Shown piece after piece: positions 47,953 through 56,987 of a stretch of 64,000 bases of DNA (position 1 is its first letter; every line of letters begins with the position of its first letter). The stretch is from Litorilituus sediminis. GTDB taxonomy: Bacteria > Pseudomonadota > Gammaproteobacteria > Enterobacterales > Alteromonadaceae. The notes under the pieces are model-generated. The model searched no databases. It was not told where the DNA came from and worked only from the letters and a program-made list of their open reading frames with translations. The stretch is taken from positions 1-64,000 of the forward strand of contig NZ_CP034759.1 of the NCBI RefSeq assembly GCF_004295665.1, read 5' to 3'. Made by a program: the position numbers and the translations under genes.

Positions 47953-49632
47953 TTATGGCGATTTAAGCGATTTAAGTACGGCTTTATTCCTACCATTTCT
48001 TTTCGCTTGATATAAGGCTTCATCAGCGCATTTAATGCACTCAGCTATAGATATCTCTGCATGTGGCGTGACGGAACAAACGCCAAGGCTAACGGTAACC
48101 ACAGCGGCGACACTAGAAAACTCATTTAACAGCTGTAAATTTTCCACGCCGTCCTTAATACTATTGGCAAAACAGATAGCGTTTTCAGCACTCGTGCCAT
48201 TTAAAACAATAATAAACTCTTCTCCACCATAGCGTGCGAGTAAATCACCTGCGCGCAGTACACTGCTTGATAGTAAGTTAGCTATTTTCTTTAAATATTC
48301 ATCGCCAACAGGGTGACCTTTATTGTCATTGATACTTTTAAAGTGATCTATATCGATTAAAATAAATGACATTGGACTTTTAAGGCGCATATTTCTTCGC
48401 CATTCAGTTTCTATTTGTTTATCAAAAAAGCCTCGGTTTTTTAATCCTGTTAAGGCATCTGTTTGGGCGATTACCTCCAGTTTTTTGTTTGCTTTTTGTA
48501 GCTCTGCTGTTTTTTCAATAACTTTTTCTTCGAGCATTAAATTCGTGTTAATTAATCTATCTGCCATCGTGTTGAGCGCTTGAGCCAGCTTGCCTAATTC
48601 ATCATCCGAGTATTCATTAATCCTTTTTTTCAGCTCACCTCGACTGATCATGACCGCGACTTCGGTAATGGTAATAACGGGTCGGGTAATTTTATGGGCT
48701 AAGATTACCGAAGCAATTAACACCACTAATATGAGAAAGAATATCAGATAAACAATTAATTGCTGTAGCTCCTTATTAAAGCTTAGCACTTCATCTTGAT
48801 CCATTTTTACTATGATAACGATATCTAATTCGGGTAAAAAGTGACTGATGGCATACACAGTTTCATTGCGATAATCATTTGTGATAAGTAACTCATCATG
48901 AGACTCTGAGCGCTCTGTTTTGTATAAACTAGCGATTGCACTATTGCGGTTAAATAGCTGCGGAAAGTGCTCAAAGCGAAGGGGAGTAAAAAAGAGTATA
49001 TTACCTTGAGATGACTCGGTCGCCATAAGCACTTCGCCTGTTTTACCTAGACCACTGTAATCTCTAAGAAACTCGAACAACAGCTCCATATTTACTTGCA
49101 TAGCCACCACACCTAGCAGTTGCTGTTCAAGGTATAGTGGCGCAGAAAAAATAATGGTGGGAACTTGACCTTCGCGTTCATTGAGCAATAAGTTAGCTGA
49201 GGTCGACTTTTTAGCATTTAAGAATAAAGGATGATTGGAATACGATCTGTTTAGGTTATGCCCTTGGCCGGAAACCACCACTTTCCCTGTGGTATCTAAA
49301 AGCCAGATATCTTCTATAGACTTTGCTTGTTCAGTGGCATCTAAAAGGATTTTTTTTATCAGTGTTATATGCGCTTTATTTTGATTTTGCTGATAGCTTG
49401 CGAAGGAACGGCGCATTTGGGTACGACTTGTGATCAGCTTTAATTTTTCAATATTACTGGCGATAAAGCCATTCATTCTTTGCTGCTGTACGTTAGCCAT
49501 AGACACTAGATGATATGTGGCTAACTTTTTAACGAGTTTTTGTGAGTTGATGTAATACACAGAGGTGATTAAGGTATGAGTGACAAAGGCTAATAACAAC
49601 AGAATGAGTAAAATCTTGTATTTAATGCTCAT
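47953..49632 (-). CDS. Membrane diguanylate cyclase with Cache-like sensor and HAMP domain
   Basis: The 559-residue protein has an N-terminal membrane helix (~6-27), a ~250-residue periplasmic Cache-type sensor (IEDIWLLDTTGKVVVSG; APLYLEQQLLGVVAMQVNM), a second helix (~288-310), a HAMP domain (ITRPVITITEVAVMISRGEL), a coiled coil and a GGDEF domain. GGEEF is intact and RAGD lies five residues before it as I-site. It should respond to a small extracellular ligand with cyclic di-GMP synthesis. It is a single-gene unit. Confidence 0.9.
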   Translation of the reverse strand: MSIKYKILLILLLLAFVTHTLITSVYYINSQKLVKKLATYHLVSMANVQQQRMNGFIASNIEKLKLITSRTQMRRSFASYQQNQNKAHITLIKKILLDATEQAKSIEDIWLLDTTGKVVVSGQGHNLNRSYSNHPLFLNAKKSTSANLLLNEREGQVPTIIFSAPLYLEQQLLGVVAMQVNMELLFEFLRDYSGLGKTGEVLMATESSQGNILFFTPLRFEHFPQLFNRNSAIASLYKTERSESHDELLITNDYRNETVYAISHFLPELDIVIIVKMDQDEVLSFNKELQQLIVYLIFFLILVVLIASVILAHKITRPVITITEVAVMISRGELKKRINEYSDDELGKLAQALNTMADRLINTNLMLEEKVIEKTAELQKANKKLEVIAQTDALTGLKNRGFFDKQIETEWRRNMRLKSPMSFILIDIDHFKSINDNKGHPVGDEYLKKIANLLSSSVLRAGDLLARYGGEEFIIVLNGTSAENAICFANSIKDGVENLQLLNEFSSVAAVVTVSLGVCSVTPHAEISIAECIKCADEALYQAKRNGRNKAVLKSLKSP

Positions 49633-50173
49633 ATTGTATTCCAGATGAATTTAAGTTGGCTTGAGCCAAATAACTCCTTAACTGCATGTACACTGCTTTG
49701 CTAGCGCAAAATAGTGTCTTTACATTTCATCATGAAAATTAAATTTGAGTCTTCCTTGAGTCTCCTTAGTTAATACCAATTGAAATAATGTTTTAGTCAC
49801 CTCAGAGCTATGTCAGAGGTGAGAGACCAAGAAAGATATTGTGACAATATAGTTATTCTACATTGAGCAAATCTGCCGCAGTTATCTTGCCTCTGACAAG
49901 CTCCCAAGGGGCGAGTTTAAAAGGCTGATATACTGCGTTGCTGAACTCAACAAGGGAATAACCATTCTTTTCATTCAGCGCCTTGCCTCTCAGCCTTTTA
50001 ATTCTCGCTGAGAGAGCAAATCATTTTTTCACTTGGTCTATACCATAAATCTTAGTATAGACCATATGCTTAATTATTCGTGTGTGCGTGTGTGTGTGTT
50101 AAACCGAACCCTTGTATGAACTATTGTATCAATAGGGGCTTATCTTGAGTGAATCAAATAAGCCCAGTTATGG
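49633..50173. other. Non-coding region containing a MITE-like repeat
   Basis: About 540 bp without a credible gene. It includes the 263-bp repeat (49775-50037), an adjoining inverted repeat GGTCTATAC/GTATAGACC (50035-50063) and a short TG-rich tract at 50080-50100. Confidence 0.6.
49775..50037. repeat. MITE-like interspersed repeat (263 bp)
   Basis: The ends are imperfect inverted repeats: the left end reads ACCAATTGAAATAATG and the right end, inverted, ACCAAGTGAAAAAATG. Inside, TTAAAAGGCTGA (49917-49928) pairs perfectly with TCAGCCTTTTAA (49990-50001), and flanking GCGAG/CTCGC extends the stem. No coding capacity. A related end occurs at 14944-14970, so it is a repeat family. Its class (MITE, REP-like or RNA-type) is undecided. 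Confidence 0.55.
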
Positions 50174-50983
50174 TTAAGGGTTGCAATGGTTCCAGAGAGT
50201 GAAAAAATCTGAGGTTAATTTTTGCTCTATTTCAATGGCGTCTTCAGTCGGGCAAAAGATGCTAAAAGAGATTTTTATTTTACCTAAATCTGTTGTTGAT
50301 ACTTTTACACTTGGCTCCGGCCCTGCTATTTTCACATCAAGTCTGTTTTCAATTAAGGCATTATAACGTTCAGCGACATCCTTAAAGCCACTACAATAAT
50401 CATCCGCTTTTTGTTTAAGTGAATGTATTAAATCAATTGGCATTATGCCTTTATCTTCTCGCACGATAGTAAAGGAGTGATTTACATAGCGTCGCATAAA
50501 GTTCATGTTGCGAATTGATTGCAGCATTAGCAAACTATTGGGTAAGTAAATAGTTTTTCCCGTATAGGCATAATTTTTAGTATCAATTTCTAGCAAAGTC
50601 ACTTTAGCCCAATCCACTGCTGAAACTTCACCACAAGTCTCATTAACCTCTATCCAATCGCCAATTCTAAAAGGCGCACTGGTAGACAGGTAAATAAAGC
50701 CTATAAAGCATTGAATTATTTCTTTGGTGGCAATAACAATGGCAACAACAAACGCCGCAATAGATAGGGCAAATCGTTGTAACTCATTACTCCAGAGCAA
50801 CATTAAAAACACCAGCAAAATGAGATTGATGGCATTGCGAATATTATTGACCAAATAGCGCTTATCTACGCCTTTTTTTCGGTATTTCTTTTTTAAAAAG
50901 TTGCTGACAACGACTTTTAAAATGCTGGCTAGAATAATTAGCCCAATCGTTACCATTAATTTTAAATTTGGATTAAATTCCAT
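50174..50983 (-). CDS. MscS-family mechanosensitive ion channel
   Basis: The 269-residue protein has three N-terminal hydrophobic segments. The third (FALSIAAFVVAIVIATKEIIQCFIGFIYL) is the pore-lining helix, followed by the beta domain signature (FRIGDWIEVNETCGEVSAVDWAKVTL...YLPNSLLM). It should open when the membrane is stretched to release solutes in hypo-osmotic shock. It is small for the family and is divergent from the SPFH operon, sharing a 219-bp control region. Confidence 0.88.
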   Translation of the reverse strand: MEFNPNLKLMVTIGLIILASILKVVVSNFLKKKYRKKGVDKRYLVNNIRNAINLILLVFLMLLWSNELQRFALSIAAFVVAIVIATKEIIQCFIGFIYLSTSAPFRIGDWIEVNETCGEVSAVDWAKVTLLEIDTKNYAYTGKTIYLPNSLLMLQSIRNMNFMRRYVNHSFTIVREDKGIMPIDLIHSLKQKADDYCSGFKDVAERYNALIENRLDVKIAGPEPSVKVSTTDLGKIKISFSIFCPTEDAIEIEQKLTSDFFTLWNHCNP

Positions 50984-51127
50984 GGGAAGATGCTCAATGA
51001 ATAATTTTGTGCAATGTAGTGGAAACTTAGTAAGAAGAAAACATATATTTTTTTATCAAAGCGATAGATTTTTTAATTTGCGCTAGGGGAGTTAACACTT
51101 TTGCCGCATTTCGACACTGATCATGAC

Positions 51128-51179
51128 TTGCAAATTAATGAAAGTGAGGATATATTCTTGTGATATCACTTTGATATCA
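51128..51179 (+). promoter_or_regulatory. SPFH operon promoter with tandem palindromic operator
   Basis: TTGCAA (51128-51133), 17 bases, then TATATT (51151-51156) form a sigma-70 promoter. Just downstream, over the expected start site, the palindrome TGATATCA occurs twice (51161-51168 and 51172-51179), centres 11 bp apart. Tandem short palindromes about one helical turn apart are typical operators of ribbon-helix-helix repressors, and such a protein is encoded as the second gene of this operon. Confidence 0.6.
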
Positions 51180-51202
51180 TTTTTGTGTTTAAGGAGAACA
51201 TT

Positions 51203-52063
51203 ATGTCTAGTCAAGGTTTGAAAGAGAAAAAAGGCTTTTCACTCAATGGTTTTGTTGCCTTTGTGATCTTGCTGCTCGTTGTTGGTTATTTAGTTACCGA
51301 GGTAATTACTGCGCAAGTTGGCTTTGCTACTTTTGCTATTTTTGCTTTGGTTATTTTATCCTTACCAGGATTTTTTATGGTTCAGCCTAATCAAGCGAAA
51401 GTGATGACTTTCTTTGGCAGTTATGTTGGCACGGTGAAAAATAACGGTTTGCAATGGAGCATTCCCTTTTTTATTCGCAAGAATATTTCTCTTAGAATTC
51501 GTAACTTTGAATCTAACCAAATGAAGGTCAATGATAATCACGGTAACCCAATTGAAATCGCTACTGTGGTGGTTTGGTCGGTGGATGATACGGCAGAAGC
51601 GGTATTTGAAGTCGATGATTACATTAGCTTTGTTAACATACAAAGTGAATCTGCTTTGAGAAATATGGCGATAAGCTATCCTTATGATCAACATGATGGT
51701 GATGAAGTTGCCCTGAGAAGCCACCCACAAGAAGTCTCTGAAGCGCTAAAAAATGAAATTCAGCAACGATTAGAAAAAGCGGGTGTTAAGGTACATGAGG
51801 CGCGTATTAGTCATTTAGCTTATGCACCTGAAATCGCTAATGCTATGTTGCAAAGACAACAGGCGCAAGCGATTATTGCTGCGCGTAGTAAAATTGTTGA
51901 TGGTGCTGTTGGCATGGTCGATATGGCACTTACACAGCTTTCTGCTAAGCAAATTGTTGAATTGGATGAAGAGCGTAAAGCTACTATGGTCAGTAATTTG
52001 TTGGTGGTTTTGTGTAGCGACCAAAATACCCAACCTATTGTCAATGCTGGCTCATTATATTGA
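51203..52063 (+). CDS. SPFH/Band 7-domain membrane protein
   Basis: The 286-residue protein has two N-terminal hydrophobic segments (~12-35 and 38-58) followed by an SPFH domain ([32 protein letters not shown]...ISYPYDQ...[27 protein letters not shown]), as in stomatin/prohibitin scaffolds that organise membrane microdomains. I chose the ATG at 51203 (AAGGAG upstream). The gene is followed 27 bases later by a small ribbon-helix-helix gene; such pairs recur in bacteria as far as I recall, but their function is not known. The promoter carries a tandem palindrome likely bound by that partner. Confidence 0.88.
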   Translation: MSSQGLKEKKGFSLNGFVAFVILLLVVGYLVTEVITAQVGFATFAIFALVILSLPGFFMVQPNQAKVMTFFGSYVGTVKNNGLQWSIPFFIRKNISLRIRNFESNQMKVNDNHGNPIEIATVVVWSVDDTAEAVFEVDDYISFVNIQSESALRNMAISYPYDQHDGDEVALRSHPQEVSEALKNEIQQRLEKAGVKVHEARISHLAYAPEIANAMLQRQQAQAIIAARSKIVDGAVGMVDMALTQLSAKQIVELDEERKATMVSNLLVVLCSDQNTQPIVNAGSLY

Positions 52064-52090
52064 TGAAAGCTCGGTAAAAAGGAGGCTTTT

Positions 52091-52285
52091 ATGGCAGCTA
52101 AAAAAAGTTATCCGTTAAGAATTAATCCTGATGTTTTATCGGCCATGCAGCGTTGGTCTGACGATGAGCTAAGAAGTCTTAATGCGCAAATTGAATATGT
52201 ATTAAGGCAAGCACTGGTTGATGCAGGCCGTGTTAAGCTGGTACAAAAAGTCGTAACGCATGTAGAAGAGAGCAAAGATAAGTAA
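52091..52285 (+). CDS. Arc-like ribbon-helix-helix protein
   Basis: A 64-residue protein with the ribbon-helix-helix layout: strand YPLRI, helix A ([16 protein letters not shown]) and helix B ([18 protein letters not shown]), then a short charged tail. AAAGGAGG is a strong ribosome site. It probably forms a dimer that binds the tandem TGATATCA sites before the operon. No toxin gene is beside it, so a toxin-antitoxin role is not indicated; the partner is the SPFH protein. Confidence 0.85.
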   Translation: MAAKKSYPLRINPDVLSAMQRWSDDELRSLNAQIEYVLRQALVDAGRVKLVQKVVTHVEESKDK

Positions 52286-52395
52286 GCTAAGCTTCACATA
52301 AGCAGCTATAACTTATTGACTTTGTTCGATTCAGCACTATTTATTATGCAAATCTGAGGTTAAGTAATAGCGAAATCTGCGCTATATTTTCAGTT

Positions 52396-52429
52396 AAAAC
52401 CCGATAGCACTTAAGTGTTATCGGGTTTT
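52396..52429. terminator. Terminator hairpin of the SPFH operon, left copy of a 34-bp direct repeat
   Basis: A near-perfect palindrome (AAAACCCGATAGCAC, TTAA, then GTGTTATCGGGTTTT) with A- and T-runs at its ends. The same 34 bases recur in the same orientation at 54060-54093, on the other side of the IS1182-family element. Confidence 0.85.
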
Positions 52430-52438
52430 CAGATTACT

Positions 52439-52475
52439 GACAAACCCCGTCATTCTGTTCGGGGTTTGTCTTTTA
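52439..52475 (+). terminator. Subterminal hairpin at the left end of the IS1182-family element
   Basis: The stem GACAAACCCCG/CGGGGTTTGTC has a 10-base loop and is followed by TTTT. It could stop transcription entering from the SPFH operon side. Confidence 0.7.
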
Positions 52476-52617
52476 TGAGCAGCCGTAGGCTGCGATCTCG
52501 ATATTTTTCTAGCCACGTCTTTTCTATTTTATTTGGTTTTTCTGGACTTGTTTGGGGCTTATCTTCCCTATTTGGCGTGTTAATGTCTCGAATTGAGCTT
52601 TTAAAGGGCTATCCTTT

Positions 52618-53982
52618 TTAGATTGCCATTATTTGGGGAATATTTGATAGCGTCATTGCTATCTTCTTCATATTTTGTGCTGCCGCAGCCATATATGCTT
52701 GCATTTGAACATTATGCTTACCTCGGTATCTTGCATACCTGTGACCATGGTGTTGCTTTGCATCAGCAAAACTTCTTTCAACGGTTTCGCATCGTCGTTT
52801 GTAAAGGTATTTACCAAGGCTTGTTAAGCGAAATTCATTAGCCCGATCTTGACTCGCAGCCATTACGTGGCGTGTTATCACTTTCTTATGACTTTTACTC
52901 TTAGTGCAATCTTTTAATTGAGGGCAATTAACGCATACCTTGGGGTCAGAATGATATTCTCGGTAACCCTCTCGACTGGTGGTCGAGTAGATTAACGTTT
53001 GCTCTTGCGGGCAGGTATACGTATCTGCTTTCTCGTCGTATTTGAAGTGCTTTTTCTTAATGGCATTCTTCGTTCGTGAAGGACGACGGTAACCAAACAC
53101 CCCTTGGATGTTACGTTGTTCCAGATTAAAACAGACGGGCGCTGTGAAGTAGCCTGCATCAATACCAACAAATTCAGGGGATAGTGCAAAGCGATTTTCA
53201 ATGGCATCAAGGCGAGCAATGTATGGTTGAGAATCGTGGACATTACCTGGCGTAATATGCGTATCTACAATAATGTTATAGTCGTTATCTACGGTTCTGT
53301 GGTCTAGGTAGAAAAAACCTTTTGGCTTTTCATCTCGGTGCATATAACCGCTATCACTATCGGTTTTACTTACCTTATTCCGCTTTATCTCACAATAGCC
53401 TTTATCCTTGAGTGGCTTTTTTCCAGCCGCTTTACGGTCTGCCTCCACAGCTTTGTTGATTTGCTTAATATAGGCACTGGTTGAGACGGGTTTGAGCTTG
53501 TTGGTGAACTTTCGTTTATTGGCGTTTGCTTTTAAGTGTGTGCTGTCGGTGAATAAGGCTTTGCCCCCAACTAGACCATGTTTAATGGCTTGTTGGACGA
53601 TGTGATTAAATATACGTTCAAATACATCTGTGCCATTGAAACGACGAATACGATTTTGACTAAGTGTTGAGGCATCGATAACTTTCTCGGTAAGCCCCAT
53701 GCGGAGAAACCATCGATACGCGACATTTACTTCGATGTCTTTGATGATTTGGCGCTCACTTTTAATACCAAATAAGTACCCAAGTAGCATAATTTTAAAT
53801 AGCTGGACTGGCTCCACCGGAGGACGACCATTATCAGTGCAATATAAGTCTTTGACTTCATCTCGAATAAACTCAAAGTCAATATACTTATCGAGTTTAC
53901 GAACTAGATGGTTGGCTGGAACTAACTGGTCTAGCGTGACCATTTCGAGTTCATGTTGTTGCGGGGAAGGTTCTCTTAACAT
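52618..53982 (-). CDS. IS1182-family transposase
   Basis: A 454-residue DDE transposase. The N-terminal DUF772-type domain (QQHELEMVTLDQLVPANHLVRKLDKYIDF) is followed by catalytic blocks: Asp in LFTDSTHLKANANK, Asp in VGIDAGYFTAPV and Glu in TVERSFADAKQHHGHRYARYRG. Cysteines (CPQEQ, CVNCPQLKDC) suggest a small zinc knuckle, usual in this family. The frame is intact, so the element may be active. Confidence 0.93.
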   Translation of the reverse strand: MLREPSPQQHELEMVTLDQLVPANHLVRKLDKYIDFEFIRDEVKDLYCTDNGRPPVEPVQLFKIMLLGYLFGIKSERQIIKDIEVNVAYRWFLRMGLTEKVIDASTLSQNRIRRFNGTDVFERIFNHIVQQAIKHGLVGGKALFTDSTHLKANANKRKFTNKLKPVSTSAYIKQINKAVEADRKAAGKKPLKDKGYCEIKRNKVSKTDSDSGYMHRDEKPKGFFYLDHRTVDNDYNIIVDTHITPGNVHDSQPYIARLDAIENRFALSPEFVGIDAGYFTAPVCFNLEQRNIQGVFGYRRPSRTKNAIKKKHFKYDEKADTYTCPQEQTLIYSTTSREGYREYHSDPKVCVNCPQLKDCTKSKSHKKVITRHVMAASQDRANEFRLTSLGKYLYKRRCETVERSFADAKQHHGHRYARYRGKHNVQMQAYMAAAAQNMKKIAMTLSNIPQIMAI

Positions 53983-54016
53983 GGTTAATTTTTGTAATTT
54001 TCCATGTTTTTATTAG

Positions 54017-54048
54017 ATCAAAGTCCTAGACTACTGTCTAGGACTTTG
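54017..54048. repeat. Subterminal hairpin at the right end of the IS1182-family element
   Basis: CAAAGTCCTAGA and TCTAGGACTTTG form a perfect 12-bp stem with a short loop, upstream of the transposase gene. It mirrors the hairpin at the other end. Confidence 0.75.
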
Positions 54049-54059
54049 TCATCAGTCTG

Positions 54060-54093
54060 AAAACCCGATAGCACTTAAGTGTTATCGGGTTTT
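54060..54093. terminator. Right copy of the 34-bp terminator repeat
   Basis: Identical in sequence and orientation to 52396-52429. It now lies after the convergent subtilase gene (stop near 54127) and probably ends that transcript on the minus strand, while the left copy ends the SPFH operon. Confidence 0.8.
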
Positions 54094-54126
54094 CTTTATT
54101 TGCGTTTAGCTTGTTTTAGCTTAAGG

Positions 54127-56124
54127 CTAGTTTGTCCAAAGAATACGAAGTGCAGTATTGTTAAAGTTATCGTAACCACGCACCTTAATATAATATCTAC
54201 CAGCAGCAGGGGAAAGCGTGCAGGTTTCTTCATTACCCGGTGTTGAGGCAAAGCAGTCGTGATCTTCCTTTGTTGGTAGTGATGATTTTTTTACCCACAA
54301 GTCGGCATCACCGCTACCACCCCAGGTTTGCACCCATAAGCCGGTTATATTTGTTGGTACGTCGGCATAAAAAACAATTTCTTCGTGATAGCTACCGCTA
54401 ATATCCCAATGTGCTTGGTTATTGTGCAGTTCAATGGCATTTTCTGGCGCTTGCTCTTGATAGCTGGCCACTAGGTTTACTTGAGCAAATTGATTATAGC
54501 CCCTAACTAATATTGAATACTCGCCTTGACCTGATAGCGTACAGCTTTCATTGTTTCCCGTTAACCAAGGGCGGCAGTCGTAATTGTTTACTGTCGCTTG
54601 ACCTGATTTTTTTACATATAGATCGGCATCACCAGTACCCGCAGACAGTGATATTGACACGGTATCAGCACCTGAAGGCGCGCTGAATTGGTACGCTAAC
54701 TCTTCTCCTTCTTGACCTGAAATACTGATGGCTTGTGCGTTTTCTAAAACAATTGCTGGTGAGCCTTTTAGTTCATTTGCTTTCTCTATTGCCGCTAAAG
54801 CATTGACTAAACCTGCGCCACATATGGGCTGCTCTGTATTACACTGGCTGTATGGAGCAAATTGATCCGCAGTTTCTGTTAAGATGCTTTTTACTTCTGC
54901 TGGCGTTAATTCAGGTTGTTTTTCCAGCATAAGCGCAATAACACCAGCCACCTGAGGCGCAGCCATACTAGTACCGCTTTTATAACCATAACCTGATGCT
55001 ATTGGTCCATTCGTGCCTGTGTTTACTGGTGCAATAATACTGCTACCTGGTGCTGTGATATCTACGGCTTCCCCTAACGGCGAATAGTTGGAATAACTGG
55101 CCTTGTCGCCACTATTATCACTTGCAGCAACGGTAATAACACCTTGACAATTAGCCGGCGATTGTTGACTGGCATCAAGGTTATTATTGCCAGCTGAGAC
55201 TACTACGCTCGCTCCTTGCGCGATAGCGTAGTCAATCGCTGCTTGATAGCTACCACAAGCACTTGCACCGCCAAGACTTAAGTTGATGACTTTCGCCGGA
55301 TTTGGGTTAAGCGGTAATTCATCTACTTTTTTACCTGCTGCCCAATAAATGCCATCAATTATATCTGAGCGATAACCTGTAGCACATTGCCCTAAAACTC
55401 TTACGTGTACTAAATTTGCTTTGGGGGCTATACCCATAGCGCCAATTTGATTGTTAATACTGGCTCCGGCAATGCCAGCAACATGGGTACCATGCCAACC
55501 ACTGTTTTTATTGCTGCAACCTATGCCAGTACCTGGGTCGCGGGCATCACTGTCGCGTCCATCAGCATCGTTAGACAAAGATGTATAGCTGATCATGTCG
55601 TAACCATTGATAGTGCGCTCACGTGTATCGGGGTGATCGGTAAAGCCAGTATCTAAAATGGTAATATTGATTTGCTCACCTTGGGATAAATCCCAGGCAT
55701 CAATGGCATTGATACCGCGATAACTGTTTTCAATACTGTACATGCTAGCGGCATAATGATCATCTGGAAGCAAGTGAGAGTAAACTAACTCATCTTCTTC
55801 AATTGCCAGTACTTGGCCATTAAGGTTTAAATCCTCAATAGTATTTTGAAGTGAAGAGAAATTTTCTGCTTCAACAAGATAATCTCCTGACGCAAGTTTT
55901 CGCTTGAATTTGAGCTTACTTTTTCCCTGATAAGAAAGGGGATTGGTTTTTGCGTTAAGTGCTTCTTGCTTATTTTTGGCCTTGTTGGGCAACAGCTTAA
56001 CAATAAAGCGCTTTGTTTGAGGAGTTTTTTGCTCAACTTGCTTGGATGGTGATAATTGCTCTGCATTAGCAAGCGGGAAAAGCGCAGCAGAGATTGCACT
56101 TGCGATAATTAATTGTTTAAACAT
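54127..56124 (-). CDS. Secreted subtilisin-like serine protease (S8) with two C-terminal PPC domains
   Basis: The 665-residue precursor has a signal peptide (to about Ala21), an inhibitor I9-type propeptide (~36-118: KRFIVKLLPNKAK...VLAIEEDELVY), the S8 catalytic domain and two pre-peptidase C-terminal (PPC) domains (~475-555 and 575-660, each with SGDADLYV/LWVKK and a Cys pair). The catalytic residues are Asp158, His211 and Ser386 (GTSMAAPQ), with Asn313 as oxyanion residue. It is an extracellular protease of the type common in marine Alteromonadales, probably exported through the type II system. It scavenges protein nutrients. Confidence 0.93.
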   Translation of the reverse strand: MFKQLIIASAISAALFPLANAEQLSPSKQVEQKTPQTKRFIVKLLPNKAKNKQEALNAKTNPLSYQGKSKLKFKRKLASGDYLVEAENFSSLQNTIEDLNLNGQVLAIEEDELVYSHLLPDDHYAASMYSIENSYRGINAIDAWDLSQGEQINITILDTGFTDHPDTRERTINGYDMISYTSLSNDADGRDSDARDPGTGIGCSNKNSGWHGTHVAGIAGASINNQIGAMGIAPKANLVHVRVLGQCATGYRSDIIDGIYWAAGKKVDELPLNPNPAKVINLSLGGASACGSYQAAIDYAIAQGASVVVSAGNNNLDASQQSPANCQGVITVAASDNSGDKASYSNYSPLGEAVDITAPGSSIIAPVNTGTNGPIASGYGYKSGTSMAAPQVAGVIALMLEKQPELTPAEVKSILTETADQFAPYSQCNTEQPICGAGLVNALAAIEKANELKGSPAIVLENAQAISISGQEGEELAYQFSAPSGADTVSISLSAGTGDADLYVKKSGQATVNNYDCRPWLTGNNESCTLSGQGEYSILVRGYNQFAQVNLVASYQEQAPENAIELHNNQAHWDISGSYHEEIVFYADVPTNITGLWVQTWGGSGDADLWVKKSSLPTKEDHDCFASTPGNEETCTLSPAAGRYYIKVRGYDNFNNTALRILWTN

Positions 56125-56602
56125 TATATTAACCTAAATATGTATTAAAAACTCAGTTAACGGGTGTGTTAACTACTTTTAGATGACATGTTCTTAGATG
56201 TTCACTATTGAAATGTTTAAAGCCGTTCAGTGATGAGCTTTTGCTAGACTAGCAAAGCTATACCAGCTAATTAGACTTCCATTTCTAAAATTATTATGTG
56301 CTTATTAAGCGATATGATTTTAAAGTCTTTTGGCTGATTGTTAAATAATATCAAAGAGTTATGCTGTGTGGTTGATATGCAGTATTTTAGTATTTTTAGT
56401 TGCTTTGAGCTGTGGGGATCTAGCGTGTATTACAGGTGTGGGCAAATGCAAACGAATGAATATGAATTTTTCAATTAAAACAGCGGGTTATAATAGTTTT
56501 ATTGGCCTAGGTGCGATTTGGTATAAGCCATTGAGTAAATATAATAAAATTGTCATAAACGCTGCTTTCCTCACTAAGGTTAGCAAGGAAAGCACAAAGA
56601 CG
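56125..56602. other. Intergenic region between the subtilase gene and yhbY
   Basis: About 480 bp. It holds the subtilase promoter and a hairpin GCTTTCCT/AGGAAAGC (near 56566-56594) just after yhbY. A GTG-initiated frame at 56366-56608 shows no family features and overlaps yhbY; I do not call it a gene. Confidence 0.5.
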
Positions 56603-56899
56603 TTATAGCTTAGGAATGCTTATTTTCTTCTCTTCACTTTGACGATAAATAACTAAAGTTTTACCAATAACTTGCACTTTAGTTGCGCCAGTTTCACGAC
56701 AAATAGCTTCAACAATAAGGGCTTTAGTGTCTCTATCATCGGTTGGAATTTTAACTTTAATTAATTCGTGATGGTTTAACGCATAGTCGATTTCTGCAAC
56801 AACAGCTTCTGTTAGGCCATTGCTGCCTAGTAATACTACAGGTTTAAGCGAATGAGCTTCGCCTTTTAGGAATTGAATTTGTTTTTTATTTAGGTTCAT
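56603..56899 (-). CDS. yhbY: CRM-domain RNA-binding protein YhbY
   Basis: A 98-residue single CRM-domain protein (LNKKQIQFLKGEAHSLKPVVLLGSNGLTEAVVAEID), with the GxxG RNA-binding loop GSNG. YhbY associates with pre-50S ribosomes. It is divergent from rlmE, the classical arrangement. Confidence 0.96.
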   Translation of the reverse strand: MNLNKKQIQFLKGEAHSLKPVVLLGSNGLTEAVVAEIDYALNHHELIKVKIPTDDRDTKALIVEAICRETGATKVQVIGKTLVIYRQSEEKKISIPKL

Positions 56900-56987
56900 T
56901 TGAAAATTTCATAACAAGTTGGCTTGAATTATCACTATTTTACCCTTATCTAGTGATTAATACTAATACTTGGGTAATTAAATATTC

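Larger units (their letters stand above)
52430..54059 (-). mobile_element. IS1182-family insertion sequence (about 1.63 kb)
   Basis: The boundaries are set by the 34-bp direct repeats on each side. The ends are imperfect inverted repeats: CAGATTACTGACAAA on the left and, inverted, CAGACTGATGACAAA on the right. Each end also has a subterminal hairpin (52439-52471 and 54017-54048). It carries one complete transposase gene. IS1182-family elements are known for long or variable target duplications and for insertion at palindromes, which fits the duplicated terminator. Confidence 0.85.

Noticed and set aside
50080..50100. Short TG-rich tract as a possible phase-variable repeat
   Set aside because: It is imperfect and short, and lies more than 70 bp from the nearest coding end with no promoter spacing role apparent.
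52091..52285. Ribbon-helix-helix gene as the antitoxin of a toxin-antitoxin pair
   Set aside because: No small toxin gene lies on either side; the partner is a 286-residue SPFH membrane protein.
52415..52621. A 68-codon frame in the left end of the IS1182-family element
   Set aside because: It starts inside the terminator repeat and reads through the IS end hairpin; the translation looks random.
56366..56608. An 80-codon GTG-initiated frame between the subtilase gene and yhbY
   Set aside because: It has low-complexity composition, no family resemblance and no ribosome site, and it overlaps the end of yhbY.
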